From positions 17,786,067 to 17,850,066 of the forward strand of contig JBAIZL010000002.1 of NCBI GenBank assembly GCA_036971475.1: a stretch of DNA of 64,000 nt, read 5' to 3'. The position numbers were made by a program, and so were the translations under genes. Numbering within the stretch: the stretch's first letter is position 1; each line of letters starts with the position of its first letter. The notes below the pieces were generated by a model. It saw nothing but the letters and a program-made list of their open reading frames with translations, was not told where the DNA came from and did not search any database. The stretch is from Prosapia bicincta. Lineage: Eukaryota; Arthropoda; Insecta; Hemiptera; Cercopidae. Below, piece by piece: positions 44,358 through 55,655 of the stretch.

Positions 44358-45285
44358 AAAGAAGTTTCTGCTGGCGGTTTAGCAAATTTGGTTATAGAAG
44401 GAAATATTTAGCAATTTTGATGAATGAAAGATTGTTGAGTAGAATAATTGTGACGCCAGTGATTCAGTGTTCGTACATCCTACTGGTGAACAATTTGTTG
44501 CTAGAGCATCTAAGGTTTCGGGAAGAGTGAGGAGTAAAAGATGAAGAAGCAAGTACGACATGATGCAGCTTAAACAACAACAAAGGACATATTCAATATC
44601 TGACAGAACAAGATAATGCATCGTTCTATGATAAAATGGCACTATAAAAAACTTCAATTCTAAGTAAAGAAGAAGTGACAGATTTTGTTTGTAAAACTTA
44701 AAGATAATTTTTAAAACATTCTTTACTTTATAAATTAAAAAAAGTATACATATCTATTATAAATAACCTTTTTGAGTTGATTTAAATTCTTTTGCTCACT
44801 TCTTAAAAATTGTGTGCAATATCCGCTGTATTGGCATATCTACATTTGCCTCGCCACCCAATACCATAAATAATCAGGCGTCTATTGTAAATCTAAACCA
44901 CACTGAACCCTAATCCTCGCCATCTGCTACAAAGCCCACTAGATGAAAGGGGGAAATCTTCAATATTTACAGTTAATTAACTTAATGTAAAATTTTTCAT
45001 TGCACGACAATCTCAAACACTTCTAGAACATTACCTAACATTATCTCTATTGTAAAGCTTGGTTCACACAGCAACATAACTGAGATGAAAGAACCATTTG
45101 TTTACTTATCTTAGAAAACTTACTAATTCGATTCCGAATTTTGTTAGTACCTCAGTAGCTATATTGAATATGCAACAAATTGTTTAAACGCAAGGTTTAA
45201 AAACTGAAAGTAGGGCTGTAATTCCAGGCAATATGTTGGTAAAAAAAAACCGAATACAAAATAATTTTCATATTTGAGGATTTTT
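44358..45285 (+). pseudogene. Shared part of duplicated block, unknown coding trace
   Basis: One frame gives NNCDASDSVFVHPTGEQFVA then RASKVSGRVRSKR before a stop; the same words occur in copy 2. The rest (44700-45285) is non-coding in appearance. Confidence 0.35.
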
Positions 45286-45294
45286 AACCAATGC

Positions 45295-45596
45295 GTTAAA
45301 ACAGCTGTTCTACCACATAACCTATAACATATAATCAGCTGTTTTATGAAGTCATATGTTGCCACTAATTTTAAACCAAATGGGACGAAGTAACTACATT
45401 GCATAACTTGCCCCTTTTGTGAAAAGCTTTCTCCCGTATAATACTAAAACTATTTTAAATAATTTAATTAACGATTTATTATTTGAAAAAAAAAACTGTT
45501 TTAACATCGTGTCATTCACTGTAAGTTTTAAGAAAATGTATTTGAACTTGAGTGGATAAATAAAAAGTATTTTACTAACGACTGAATATTTGAACA

Positions 45597-45652
<56 letters not shown>

Positions 45653-45690
45653 GGAGAGTGTGAACTAATGGAAAAAATTAAAAAAGGAAT
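45295..45690 (+). repeat. Tail-sharing dispersed repeat, long head V1
   Basis: Head with CAGCTGTTCTACCACATAAC, tail with (AT)n and GGAGAGTGTGAACTAATGG. Confidence 0.85.
45599..45651. repeat. (AT)n microsatellite inside repeat tail
   Basis: Expanded AT tract between GAACAAG and GGAGAGTG. Confidence 0.95.
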
Positions 45691-45694
45691 TGTA

Positions 45695-46725
45695 TATGGA
45701 ATTAGATAGGGTGGAGGAACACAATTTATGATTTCCTGGTACTAGAAATAAGAAAAAAAATATGTAACACAATGAACAGGGTAGCTTAACTTAAGAAACC
45801 ACTGTAATATGGTGCCTATAAATTACACCATCGTATGGAGGATAAAGACAGAACTAATGAAGAAACATAAAGATCTCTTGATAGTGATAGGAAGACAATT
45901 ATGGGTCCCATACCTGGAACGATATGGTAGGATCTGTGCTCGAAGTAGACCTCCTCTCGATTGGGTGAAGATATGTTTTGCGGACCTGAAGTGAACCCGC
46001 CCGCTATCAGGGACATATAGCAATGTCTACCTGTTAGTAAGATGTACGAGGATGAACAGGTACGGCAGCAAGAGAACATGGCAGTTCGCTTGCCTATAGT
46101 AGACTACATGTACCAATTGTAAGGTTTGCCTTGGCTGTAATCGCTTTTAATTTGTGGGTGTAAGAGATCTGGACCGTGCAGCAAAATAAAATATATTCTA
46201 GCTACGAGATTCCACTAAAGAGCTGCTCATATATTTCAGCTCAGACGTCCTGTTACATCTTGTAGTACGAAACCTTCACGGCCCTCGTTTATCGTCCGAC
46301 AACACTAAAGATTTTTGGGCACAACAAAGATAAACCGGAAAAGTTATAGCATTGCGTCATCTGACCGGACATCCTCTGAATTTACGGCCACTGCTCATAC
46401 ATACTTAGGAGGGCATTATTAAACAAAAGCCGTAAGGTCATTAGCCTACACAGGCATGTATTAGTTCGCCGTGCTCTGTTTCTTCGTGTTTAATTATCAT
46501 GCAGGTCTCTCTGCGCGGTGTGAAACTTCACAATACCCCAAACACGCACTGAACCCGGTTTCTTTACGTTTACGGCAATAATCTGTCTCGAAGGAAGTAC
46601 ACTAACTGATATACAATAAGTGGCATTTTATGCTATACAATACCGTACAATAAGTGGCATTTTATGCAATTATTTTTAGCGTCGTTATAACTTTCGTTTT
46701 CACTAATTCCCTCTGTTATAATACT
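45695..46725. other. Intergenic, no gene seen
   Basis: ORFs of 61-87 codons overlap on both strands at 45809-46079 without motifs. AAGTGGCATTTTATGC is duplicated at 46619 and 46652. Confidence 0.4.
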
Positions 46726-46727
46726 TT

Positions 46728-46835
46728 GTATAGGTCTGGGTTGAGCCCTGGAGCAAGAACTATATGCGGCCCAACTCGAAACCTGCTTGCAGCTGTTTTG
46801 CTACTAAATAATTGTTACTTTAATACTCAAATATA
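46728..46835 (-). repeat. Dispersed repeat R2, partial
   Basis: The complement contains GCTCCAGGGCTCAACCCAGA. It is inverted relative to 47320-47490, with a Penelope-type pair between them. Confidence 0.5.
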
Positions 46836-46891
46836 TATACTTTTAAAATAAAAAAGAGAGTAGACAAAACTCACAAATTAATCATTTAAAA

Positions 46892-46934
46892 ACTCATACG
46901 CGTTTCAATGACAAATCACTTATCATCAGTGAGT
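46892..46934 (-). ncRNA. Hammerhead-like ribozyme, family F, left copy
   Basis: Minus strand: stem I ACTCA, intact CTGATGA, U, hairpin AGTGA/TCATT, GAA, palindrome ACGCGT, A at the cleavage position, stem I TGAGT. The five-base-pair stem I and intact core make this one of the two best folds in the window. Confidence 0.72.
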
Positions 46935-47000
46935 GTTGCTATTACAAACTTCAACTTACAACTACAGTGATTTGTAAGTTAGAGTTTGTAGTAGCAACAT

Positions 47001-47038
47001 TCACTGATGATGATGACTTTGTCATTGAAACGGATATA
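47001..47038 (+). ncRNA. Hammerhead-like ribozyme, family F, right copy
   Basis: CTGATGA (47004-010), U, GATGAC/GTCATT over TTT, GAA, then ACGGAT where family members have ACGCGT. Stem II is good; stem III and I have decayed. Confidence 0.55.
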
Positions 47039-47319
47039 AATTAATAAATGATTAATTTGTAAGTTTTGTGTACGTCCTTTTTTTTGTTTTAACATAACCT
47101 CTCAAGCTAAGCTCAAAGAATAGTTGTATATATTTTTTAAAACTAATATTATGATTCTTTTCATAAACTGATAGAAACTAAAACTTCATGAAAAATTATA
47201 CCAAACTTGATTGAATTATATTTTAAATTAACTTGTTCTATCTATTGTTTTAAATATTATTTGAAGCAAAAATTATATTTAATGTGTTGACACGTTGACA
47301 CCATAGTAGAGTTTGGAAC

Positions 47320-47490
47320 TTTTAGGTTTCAAATAACTAATGAAAATAATTATTTTTATAAAAACAATTTTATTCTCCTAGTAAGATAATCATTAGATGT
47401 CTTATTGGTGAAATAGCTACGGTTGTTAGGGGGAGACACGTAGGTAATCTCGGCTCCAGGGCTCATACCAAATATATAGACAGTGTGAAG
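47320..47490 (+). repeat. Dispersed repeat R2
   Basis: Same order of blocks as 8605-8785, ending CGGCTCCAGGGCTCATACC. Confidence 0.65.
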
Positions 47491-47689
47491 CGAGTATCAT
47501 TGTTTACCTGGTACCTACGTGGTCGTATTCGTGGCTACACTTCATGAAATTAATACAATCGTTCATCTCTTCTGTACATATTTAAACTCATATCACTTTA
47601 GTGTTAGTATGTGTTTTTTTTCTTTCGATAACGAGAATTTCTAAGTAGCTTAAATGTCTGTATTTATTTTAAGGTTAGCACAGATGAGC

Positions 47690-47910
47690 CAGTGCAGTAT
47701 TAAATAAGACAGGTGTTCTGTCAATCTCTGTAAAAGGTCGGCCCGTTTGCCCAATGTATAATTTGTTACAGCCTCTACAATTTAGTTTTTGTAAATTACT
47801 GTATTGTTTTGTCTTATACGAGATGCACTTTTGTTTTTTTTCGAATGTATGGTAAATCTTACGTGAAGTCTTGTTTATATATATGTTAGTGAAGAATTTC
47901 TTTTCGAACC
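47690..47910 (-). pseudogene. Penelope-like element, GIY-YIG fragment
   Basis: The minus strand reads KLNCRGCNKLYIGQTGRPFT, the YIG half of a GIY-YIG endonuclease with the CxxC pair typical of Penelope-like elements; the preceding linker HTFEKK is also recognisable. Frames shift on both sides. No ribozyme is seen next to it. Confidence 0.75.
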
Positions 47911-48023
47911 CTGATGAGTTTGCTTTGTGCTATGTGCCACAGGTTATCAAATGTATACAACAAAATAATTAGCAGCCAGACTAAATATTGATGAAGATCG
48001 CGCAATGAGCCTGAAAGCGTTTT

Positions 48024-48282
48024 GCCTAAGTCAGTGGCGTAGCCAGAACGATGTTTGAGGGGTGGAACCCTCCCAGGGAAATTTAGGACATTTTTATCTC
48101 TAGAAATCATATTTCATGCTATTTTGGTACTTAGAATTACACAATTATTGGGTCGTAGGGAAGCTGTTTCACTAAAAACCTAGCGATGTTTTATAGGGTA
48201 AATATATTTCTCTAAAAATTAATTGGTTTGGAGGGGATACGTGCCCCTTGTGCCCCTCTCTGGCTACGCCCCTGGTCTCAGT
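48024..48282. mobile_element. hAT-type MITE (same family as 28486)
   Basis: Spans 48032-48274, ends CAGTGGCGTAGCCAG and CTGGCTACGCCCCTG. Flanks GCCTAAGT and GTCTCAGT match 6 of 8, a worn duplication. Confidence 0.85.
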
Positions 48283-48384
48283 GATTTAATAAATTTAATT
48301 TTACTATACGTTTGCCAAGACATTATTATGTTTATTTAACGAATATTCGAAATTTCAAGATGGCGAACCTTTTATTTTTGAATT

Positions 48385-48660
48385 TTGGAAAGTTGGCGAA
48401 GTGCCAAAGCACGCTAGACTTCGAACATGGAGATTCTCAGTTCGAATCCTGCTGGACTCCGCAAATTTTATAATTAAATTATTGAATAAATATTTGAAAA
48501 AATGCAATAACTTCAAGTGTCCCACCTATAGGTTTATAAAAAAATGTAATGGATGATATAACTTGATTGGATGAATATAAACGTATTTTATTAACGATTG
48601 AAAATGTATACAAGATATATATCAGGAGAGTGTGAGCTAATAGAAGGAATTTAATAATAT
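48385..48660 (+). mobile_element. tRNA-derived SINE (tail-sharing family)
   Basis: Box A GTTGGCGAAGTGCC, box B CAGTTCGAATCC, then the shared tail to AGAGTGTGAGCTAATAGAAG. Plus-strand counterpart of 20270 and 34310. Confidence 0.82.
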
Positions 48661-48664
48661 AAAA

Positions 48665-49490
48665 AGTGAGCACATAATAGTTGAAACTACGGTCGTTCGT
48701 AGTTTGTTGGTCTCTTCGTATTCATGGGTGTCAAGTACACAATGGTATATTTGTATTAACAAAATTTTACTCATAGTACATTTTTAACGTATATGAGAAA
48801 CAATGTGTATTAAAAGTTCCATTATTATTAATTTTTTGTGTACTGTGAATTTAAAAAATATATTGCTTAAAAAAATTTCCTCTTTCAATTACTTTTTTAT
48901 GTAAAGTATTTATTTCTCTATTACATATGACATTTAATTCTTCAGATCTTAAAATACAAAAAATCCCATTACTGTAATCTTATTTTATACAAAGAAAATT
49001 AATATCATGAGATATAAAATATTATTTGGTTCTTTTGTACTACATAATACAGTACAACAAAGAGGTGAGAACATCAACTGCACAAAGTATATAAATTTCC
49101 CAATAATACGAAATTATGAAAAATCAAACTTAATTCTACGCACAGACGCCCACGTGCAAGAGCGCGCACACAATAAGAACAACCACTTATCTACTTCCAC
49201 TGACCTCAGATAAACTCTCGCTACTTTCCAAGGACACTTTTACAAGATAACAGCCCAGTCCAGACCCTGGTGTGGTGACGTCACCTGTCGCGCATGCCTA
49301 CTCCAAGCCTACCCCCGTCCACCCTCTACATTCTGAGAGGGGGAGTTGTGATCGTAAAACTGAAAGAACTTGCTCGCAATCTCCTCGAAATTACACCATT
49401 TTATTATTGCTCTAAAAATGCGCCAAACGTATAACACCACGGCTGTTTTCAACGCTCCCCTCATCGTACGTTGCTTATAAAATTAGTAAA
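48665..49490. other. Intergenic, no gene seen
   Basis: A 68-codon ORF at 49007-49213 has no motif. Confidence 0.4.
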
Positions 49491-49495
49491 ATATT

Positions 49496-50337
49496 ATTGG
49501 AAACCTGATTAGGGAACAGTATCAGAGGGACAGCGGAAAATGCTATTCTAGCTGTAGTATTATTGTGTGCGCCTATTTAAATTTTTCCACTGGGACCAGT
49601 GTTACTAATAATGTTTTAGAATGTGGAGAACGTTCCACGGAGGACACTACCACGAGGAAAGCCTCATTATTGGAAGCCTGATTAGGGAACAGTATCAGAG
49701 GGACAGCGGGAAATGCTATTCTAGCTGTAGTATTAATGTGTGCGCCTATTTAAATTTTTCCACTGGGACCAGTGTTACTAATAATGTTTTAGAATGTGGA
49801 GAACGTTCCACGGAGGACACTACCACGAGGAAAGCCTCATTATTCGAAGCCTGATTAGAGAACAGTATCAGAGGGACAGCGGGAAATGCTATTCTAGCTG
49901 TAGTATTAATGTGTGCGCCTATTTAAATTTTTCCACTGGGACCAGTGTTACTAATAATGTTTTAGAATGTGGAGAACGTTCCACGGAGGACACTACCACG
50001 AGGAAAGCCTCATTATTGGAAGCCTGATTAGGGAACAGTATCAGAGGGACAGCGGAAAATGCTATTCTAGCTGTAGTATTAAAGTGTGCGCCTATTTAAA
50101 TTTTTCCACTGGGAGCAGTGTTACTAATAATGTTTTAGAATGTGGAGAACGTTCCACGGAGGACACTACCACGAGGAAAGCCTCATTATTGGAAGCCTGA
50201 TTAGGGAACAGTATCAGAGGGACAGCGGGAAATGCTATTCTAGCTGTAGTGTTAATGTGTGCGTCTATTTAAAATTTCCCACTGGACCCAGTGTTACTAA
50301 TATAGTTTTAGAATGTGGAGAATGTTCCACGCAGGAT
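49496..50337. repeat. 173-bp tandem array, about five units
   Basis: ATGTGGAGAACGTTCCACGG recurs at 49621, 49794, 49967 and 50140, exactly 173 bp apart, plus partial edge units. The last unit is the most divergent. Because 173 is not a multiple of 3, each unit opens the same 77-codon ORF in a new frame; these ORFs overlap and are repeat products. Confidence 0.95.
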
Positions 50338-50339
50338 AC

Positions 50340-50920
50340 TCCCATGTCTCCAAAACGACTGGCCTTTGCCTTTCTTTCGGCAAACCTAGTTGTAATAACT
50401 ATCACGACAGCTTCTCAAAGAGATACCTTTAGCTCACTATACATTTCTTCATCTAGTCCTGGTTGTCCTCCTTTCTCCCTCTGATCCAGTCTGCCTTCCC
50501 ATTTGGTTAACTCCAGTTTGTTTCTAATCTCAATTAAAGCTTTCTTTTCTCATGCTGTAACTCTTATATCAACTTAGATTGTACATTTAATTTTAACAAA
50601 CAAGAATATTTTTCATTTTAAACACCAGAGTAGAGAGTAGTACACTGTTTTGAGTTACGAAGTAGGAAAATCAGTCGAAAATGCAAAAATATGAATGTGT
50701 AAGAAAATAAAATATATTACATGGAAGAATAAAATAAGAAATGGCTACTGTCAAATAAAGAAAAAGAATAAAATAGAATAAATAAATTGGCCACTCCTTT
50801 TAAAAATGTAGCTAAAAGTTAAAGCACTACATTTCTCTGCATCAGGGTGCATTCACATCCCTAAATTAATTACACCTCCCTTATAAGAGGCAGAGATAAA
50901 TAAAAAACTCTTTAAAATTA
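50340..50920. other. Intergenic, no gene seen
   Basis: Nothing recognisable. Confidence 0.4.
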
Positions 50921-52256
50921 GGTCAACAAATTTTATTTGAGTTACTTTTTAATAAATAATTACAATTATTAATATAAATAAAGTAACGCATAACCTATGC
51001 GTTAAAACAGCTGTTCTACCACATAACCTATAACATACAATCAGCTGTTTTATGAAATCATATGTTATCACTTATTTTAAGCCAAGTGAGACTAAATAGC
51101 TATATTGCATACCTTGTATCTTTGAAGAAAAATTTTCTCCCATATAAAACTAAACTTAATTCATTAAATTTAATTAAATATTCTATTAACGATTGAAAAT
51201 TTAAACAAGATATATATATAGGGAGAGGGTGAACTAATAAAAGGAAATGAAAAAAAGACAACAGATATCATCATTAAGTAAAATTTCAAGAAGAAATATG
51301 ACAAATATCAACAAAACTGCATCAAAATCAAGCATTAATAAGAAAAAAAATGAAGTTTCTGCTTGTGGTTTAGCAAATTTGGTTATAGAAGGAAATATTT
51401 AGCAATTTTGATGAATGAAAGATTGTTGAGTAGAATAATTGTGACGCCAGTGATTCAGTGTTCATACATCCTACTGGTGAACAAATTGTTGCTAGAGCAT
51501 CTATGGTTTCGGGAAGAGTGAGGAGTAAAAGATAAAGAAGCAAGTATGACATGATGCAGCTTAAACAACAACAAAGGACATATTCAATATCTTACTGAAC
51601 AAGATAATGCATCGTTCTATGATAAAATGGCACTATAAAAAACTTTAATTCTAAGTAAAGAAGAGGTGACAGATTTTGTTTGTAAAACCTAAAGATAATT
51701 TTTAAAACATACTTTACTTTATAAATTACATATGTATACGTATCTATTATAAATAACCTTTTTGAGTTGATTCTTTTACTCTGTGCAATATCAGCTGTAT
51801 TGGCATATCTACATTTGCCTCGCCACCCAATACCATAAATAATCAGGCGTCTATTGTAAATCTAAACCACACTGAACCCTAATCCTCGCCATCTGCTACA
51901 AAGCCCACTAGATGAAAGGGGGAAATCTTCAATATTTACAGTTAATTAATTTAATGTAAAATTTTTCATTGCACGACAATCTCAAACACTTGTAGAACAT
52001 TACCTAACATTTTCTCTATTGTAAAGCTTGGTTCACACGGCAACATAACTGAGATGAAAGAACCATTTGTTTACTTATCTTAGAAAACTTACTAATTCGA
52101 ATCCGAATTTTGTTAGTACCTCAGTAGCTATATTGAACATGCAACAAATTGTTTAAACACAAGGTTTAAAAACTGAAAGTAGGGCTGTAATTCCAGGCAA
52201 TAGGTTAGTAAAAAGAAAAACCGAATACAAAAACATTTTCATATTTGAGGATTTTT
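50915..52256. repeat. Duplicated block, copy 2 (short form)
   Basis: Second copy of 43480-45285, lacking about 450 internal bases. Includes its own tail-sharing repeat (50925-51260) and the DSVFIHPTGEQIVARAS-type coding trace at about 51440-51500. Confidence 0.8.
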
Positions 52257-52289
52257 ATCCTTTTCAAAAGATATATTTCAATAGAAATA

Positions 52290-52440
52290 AAACGACTGGT
52301 TTGATAGTTAAGCATTGTCATTTATTAATTTGGTGGCAACATTTTGATGACATATTCGTTGCCATCTTCAGATCTGATGATTTAGAAAATGTTCATCAAT
52401 ACATAACACTGTTCAATTGTTTATTTTGTGCATTCTAAAA
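52290..52440 (-). mobile_element. Penelope-type end, worn
   Basis: Minus strand: CTGAAGA (52371-365), U, perfect hairpin GGCAAC/GTTGCC (17-base loop), then CAA instead of GAA, palindrome ATTAAT, A. Stem I is only one or two pairs. It fits the architecture but with a core change. Confidence 0.5.
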
Positions 52441-52444
52441 ATGC

Positions 52445-53585
52445 AGGCAAGAGCTCCAAATTTTTTCTCCACCCTTTCAAGTGAATGGTTGTATGAGATT
52501 CAGCTGGTGGTTATTTTTTTTAGAAAACATTAAAGTAAATTTGTAAATAAACAAAACTCATCAGCTGAACACCTACAAAACCGCTATTTACATACCAAAA
52601 CAAGACTAAAAATCTTTCCAACCTTTGTGTGGTCACAAACAAAATACTTCAGAGGTTTAAGAATGGAGGTTATAATATATTTTAACCACAGATATGATTT
52701 TTACACGTTATAGAAAAACATTATGGGATGAGTAATGTAGACTGATCTTGTTTAGTAAAAGTAGATATTGCATAAAATGATATTTTAAAAACATTCACTA
52801 ACCATATGTCTGTCACATTAAAGATAAGATAAACAAACTATAAACCTGGTATAATTACATTTGAGTGAACTCTATACTGAGATTCTAAACTGTGATTATG
52901 TGAATTTACTTTTACAATCATATGAAAATGATGCCATACACTGACTCTATACTGTGAACAAACCTTTTATGAAATATTCAAAACTTAGAAATTATGAATG
53001 AGGATTTTTTTACATGTACAATGCACTTTACCACAAACTGTTTAAAATTTAAATAGGATACAAGAACTAAACCACTGGTTATCTGGTATATCAAACTTCA
53101 ACTTCTACACTTGTTTTTTAGTCAAATTCTGTACATTTCTCTTTTAATGTAACACACAGGACTTGGAATCCAAAAGTTATACTTTATTTATTCAAGTACA
53201 TTTTTTTACCTTTTCTAACATTCAAATATTTTTCTTTGTCGATGTGTATCATATTAATTCCATTTTCAAAACCTCAACAGTATTGTTTGCCCGAATGTTG
53301 AGTTTGTCTTTATATACTGTTACCCCCCCCCCCCACTTTCCTATTGCTACAAGCTTACTCTTGATTCCTCGTATTTAGCTAATTAATAATTTTAAACTTT
53401 TAAAAATAACATCATGCAGTGCATTTATTTGTTTATTTATTGTAATACTAGGGAAAGCAGAAAAATGCACTAAAGAATACACAAATATTTCTAACAGAGA
53501 AGTTGAGTACATTAAGAAGTTCAGGAACTTCTAAACAGTAGTGTTATTTTGAATTTTTAATAAGGTGAAACTTAATTAACAACTC
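52445..53585. other. Intergenic, no gene seen
   Basis: AT-rich. ORF 53163-53378 is not protein-like. Confidence 0.4.
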
Positions 53586-53634
53586 TTACATCAGTTTATG
53601 ACTATCCGAACTTTAATTTTGTAGAAAGTTACTG

Positions 53635-53680
53635 AGACAAAACGTTTTCGTTTGCTCCGTGGCCATCTTCATCAGTGTCT
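53635..53680 (-). ncRNA. Hammerhead-like ribozyme, family H
   Basis: Minus strand: stem I AGACA, intact CTGATGA, a G/C-rich stretch in the stem II position, GAA, palindrome AACGTT, U at the cleavage position, stem I TGTCT. Stem I has five pairs. A clean stem II cannot be drawn by eye. Confidence 0.6.
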
Positions 53681-53929
53681 AAATTTTCCGCTTAAGAGTT
53701 GTTGTAAGGTTAATGTGCCAGTTTTAAAGGCAGGCTTTCGATGGTATCAAAGATTATCTGTGATTTGTATTGGACTTGTTTGTTTAGTATGTTTGTATTT
53801 TGTGTTTTTGTAAATTTCATATTATTCTAGTCTGTTGAGATGAAGTCCTTTTTTGTTGATGTGTAAGATTTCTAGGTTATGGTAAATGTCTGTGTATTTG
53901 TGACCAGCTTCCAACAAAGAGTCGAGGAA

Positions 53930-54200
53930 CACACAAAATCACCACAAAAAAACACCAATTCATCATTCTTCAATCACCTAAAAGAAACAGGACACAAATA
54001 CATAGACATTTAACATAGCCTAGAAATCCTATACATCAACAAAAAAGGACCACATCTCAAGACACTAGAACAATACCAAATTTTCAAACACACAAAAACA
54101 AAATACAAACATATTAAACAAACAAACCCAATACAAAGCACACATACTCTTTGATACTATCGAAAACCTTCCTTTAAAATCATCACCGCTTAACCTAACA
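53930..54200 (+). pseudogene. Penelope-like endonuclease C-terminal remnant
   Basis: Reads RVEEHTKSPQKNTNSSFFNH, LKETGHKYIDI and KTLEQYQIFKHTKTK, matching the end of the protein at 63181 (TEQYEIYRHFK) and the remnant at 61500-61870. Stops and a shift are present. Confidence 0.75.
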
Positions 54201-54324
54201 ACAACTCCAAGCTGAAAAAAATAGAGCGATCAAAAACGTTCTGTCTCAGTGAGTTTTTACAAATTTAAAAAATTAATGTTCGGATAGTCATAAACTAATA
54301 AAAAAAACTTCAAGTAGTGTTATA

Positions 54325-55120
54325 TTGCTGATGTAGATATTTAGATCTTCATGTCCTCTGGGTGTTTTCATTGTGAGCAGCACTAATTCTTCATCTTCTT
54401 AAAATCTGTGGCATTTTCTTATAGTGTATCCTCCAGTAGTAACTATTTGTATATTGTTCTCAATTTGGTATAGCTTTTTTGGCTGTTTTATCATCCAAAA
54501 GTTTTTTTTATATAGTTGTCTCCTTTGTAAGAAAATCTTTTACGACCTCATTTTCCAATATTCATATATAAGAAAGAACAGAATGTAAATTTCTTTTCCC
54601 AGGTTTAATATTTGTTTTACAATAGGTATTTATTCTCAGTGGCTTGTGCTTTTTGGACTCAATGCATTATAAGTATATTTACATTATCAAGTACACCACT
54701 TTCTGAAACTCTGAATGTCTATATACTCAGATCCTGCTCCTAACTCATTATCAAAACTAAATTTACATTTTACAACAGATCATAGCATGAAAAGAAAGCG
54801 GAATTATTCATTCACCACAGTCAGACAATTATCTGTTTCAACATTTTCTGAGTCATTCCTAAAGGATGGTGGCTACAGCAGTTTCTTTTCTAGAAACTTT
54901 GAATGGAACAGTTAGTTATAGAATATATTTAACTAATGACTAATATCAGAGGAAATGTGAGCCACACAAGCTGGGGGTTATTACACCATGTTTCCATCAT
55001 TTGTTCATTGATAAGTATAGAATATAACCACTAAATTGAAAACAATTTCTTACTGGCCTTTCTTTTAAAACCAAAATAATGATTGCTAATTCTATACCAG
55101 TCCTGACATGGACAAAATAA
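54325..55120. other. Intergenic; one weak ORF
   Basis: The 66-codon ORF at 54715-54915 is serine-rich and vaguely protein-like (KRKRNYSFTTVRQLSVS), but I find no support for it as a gene. Confidence 0.3.
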
Positions 55121-55124
55121 TATG

Positions 55125-55430
55125 GCGGTTCTTTCATAAAACAAGTAATATAAACAAAAATATTATAAAGTAAATTCCTATTTGGGTTAACAATGAAAAA
55201 TTTTGTTTTAGTTACTTTTTATTACATAATTACAATTAATATAAATAAAGTAACATAGCCAATGTGTTAAAACAGCTGTTCTACCACATAACCTATAACA
55301 AAAATACAGCGGTTTTATGAATTCAAATGTTATCACTTATTTTAAGTCAAATGGGATGAAATAACTATATTGCATACCTTGCCCCTTTTGTTAAAAGTTT
55401 TTCTGCCATATAAAACTAAAATTAATTAAA
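55125..55430 (+). repeat. Tail-sharing repeat, head V1, interrupted
   Basis: The head with AACAGCTGTTCTACCACATA ends at AAACTAAAATTAATTAAAG, where the family G Penelope pair has inserted; TTAATTAATGAATTAATATTTG resumes near 55760. Confidence 0.75.
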
Positions 55431-55472
55431 GAATAAAAATATGGTACAACTCTCAAATATACAATTTTTTAT

Positions 55473-55516
55473 TTCATACGCGTTTCAACGACTAATTTGT
55501 CGTCATCCTCAGTGAA
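55473..55516 (-). ncRNA. Hammerhead-like ribozyme, family G, left copy
   Basis: Minus strand: stem I TTCA, CTGAGGA, U, perfect hairpin GACGAC/GTCGTT, GAA, palindrome ACGCGT, A at the cleavage position, stem I TGAA. All elements are present, with four pairs in stem I. Confidence 0.72.
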
Positions 55517-55613
55517 GATACACAAATGAAATTAACTAAAAAATATATATATATATTAAACATAACCTATTCTGTTTAACCGATAGGTTATGTTTAATAT
55601 ATATATAATATCA

Positions 55614-55655
55614 TCACTGAGGATGACGACAAATTAGTCGTTGAAACGCGTATGA
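55614..55655 (+). ncRNA. Hammerhead-like ribozyme, family G, right copy
   Basis: Same core as the left copy. Stem I is TCA/TGA, three pairs, because the upstream base differs. Confidence 0.65.

Larger units (their letters stand above)
43480..45285. repeat. Duplicated block, copy 1 (long form)
   Basis: Matches 50915-52256 almost base for base at both ends. This copy has about 450 extra bases (43904-44355) absent from copy 2. The shared part includes a segment translating to DSVFVHPTGEQFVARASKVS. I take it as two insertions of one unrecognised element or a segmental duplication. Confidence 0.8.
46860..47070. mobile_element. Penelope-type head-to-head pair (family F)
   Basis: Two inverted arms of about 85 bp (46868-46950, 46975-47068) share ACAAATTAATCATTTA, a GAAACG-containing ribozyme and GTAGCAACA. 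Confidence 0.8.
53585..54320. mobile_element. Penelope-like head-to-head pair with coding remnants (family H)
   Basis: The minus-strand half (53585-53910) and the plus-strand half (53910-54320) meet near 53910. Each reads GHKY, DI, then LEIL and the C-terminus of a Penelope-like protein toward its own outer edge, followed by a ribozyme-type end with GTTCGGATAG-like tails. Both are 5'-truncated inside the endonuclease domain. Confidence 0.8.

Noticed and set aside
48400..48460. Candidate tRNA gene (also 20420-20480 and 34445-34515 on the minus strand)
   Set aside because: A and B boxes are present but arms pair poorly and each is fused to the dispersed-repeat tail, so these are SINE heads.
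49621..50484. Series of similar 77-114-codon ORFs, possibly a gene family
   Set aside because: Spacing is exactly the 173-bp satellite unit and the ORFs overlap in different frames.
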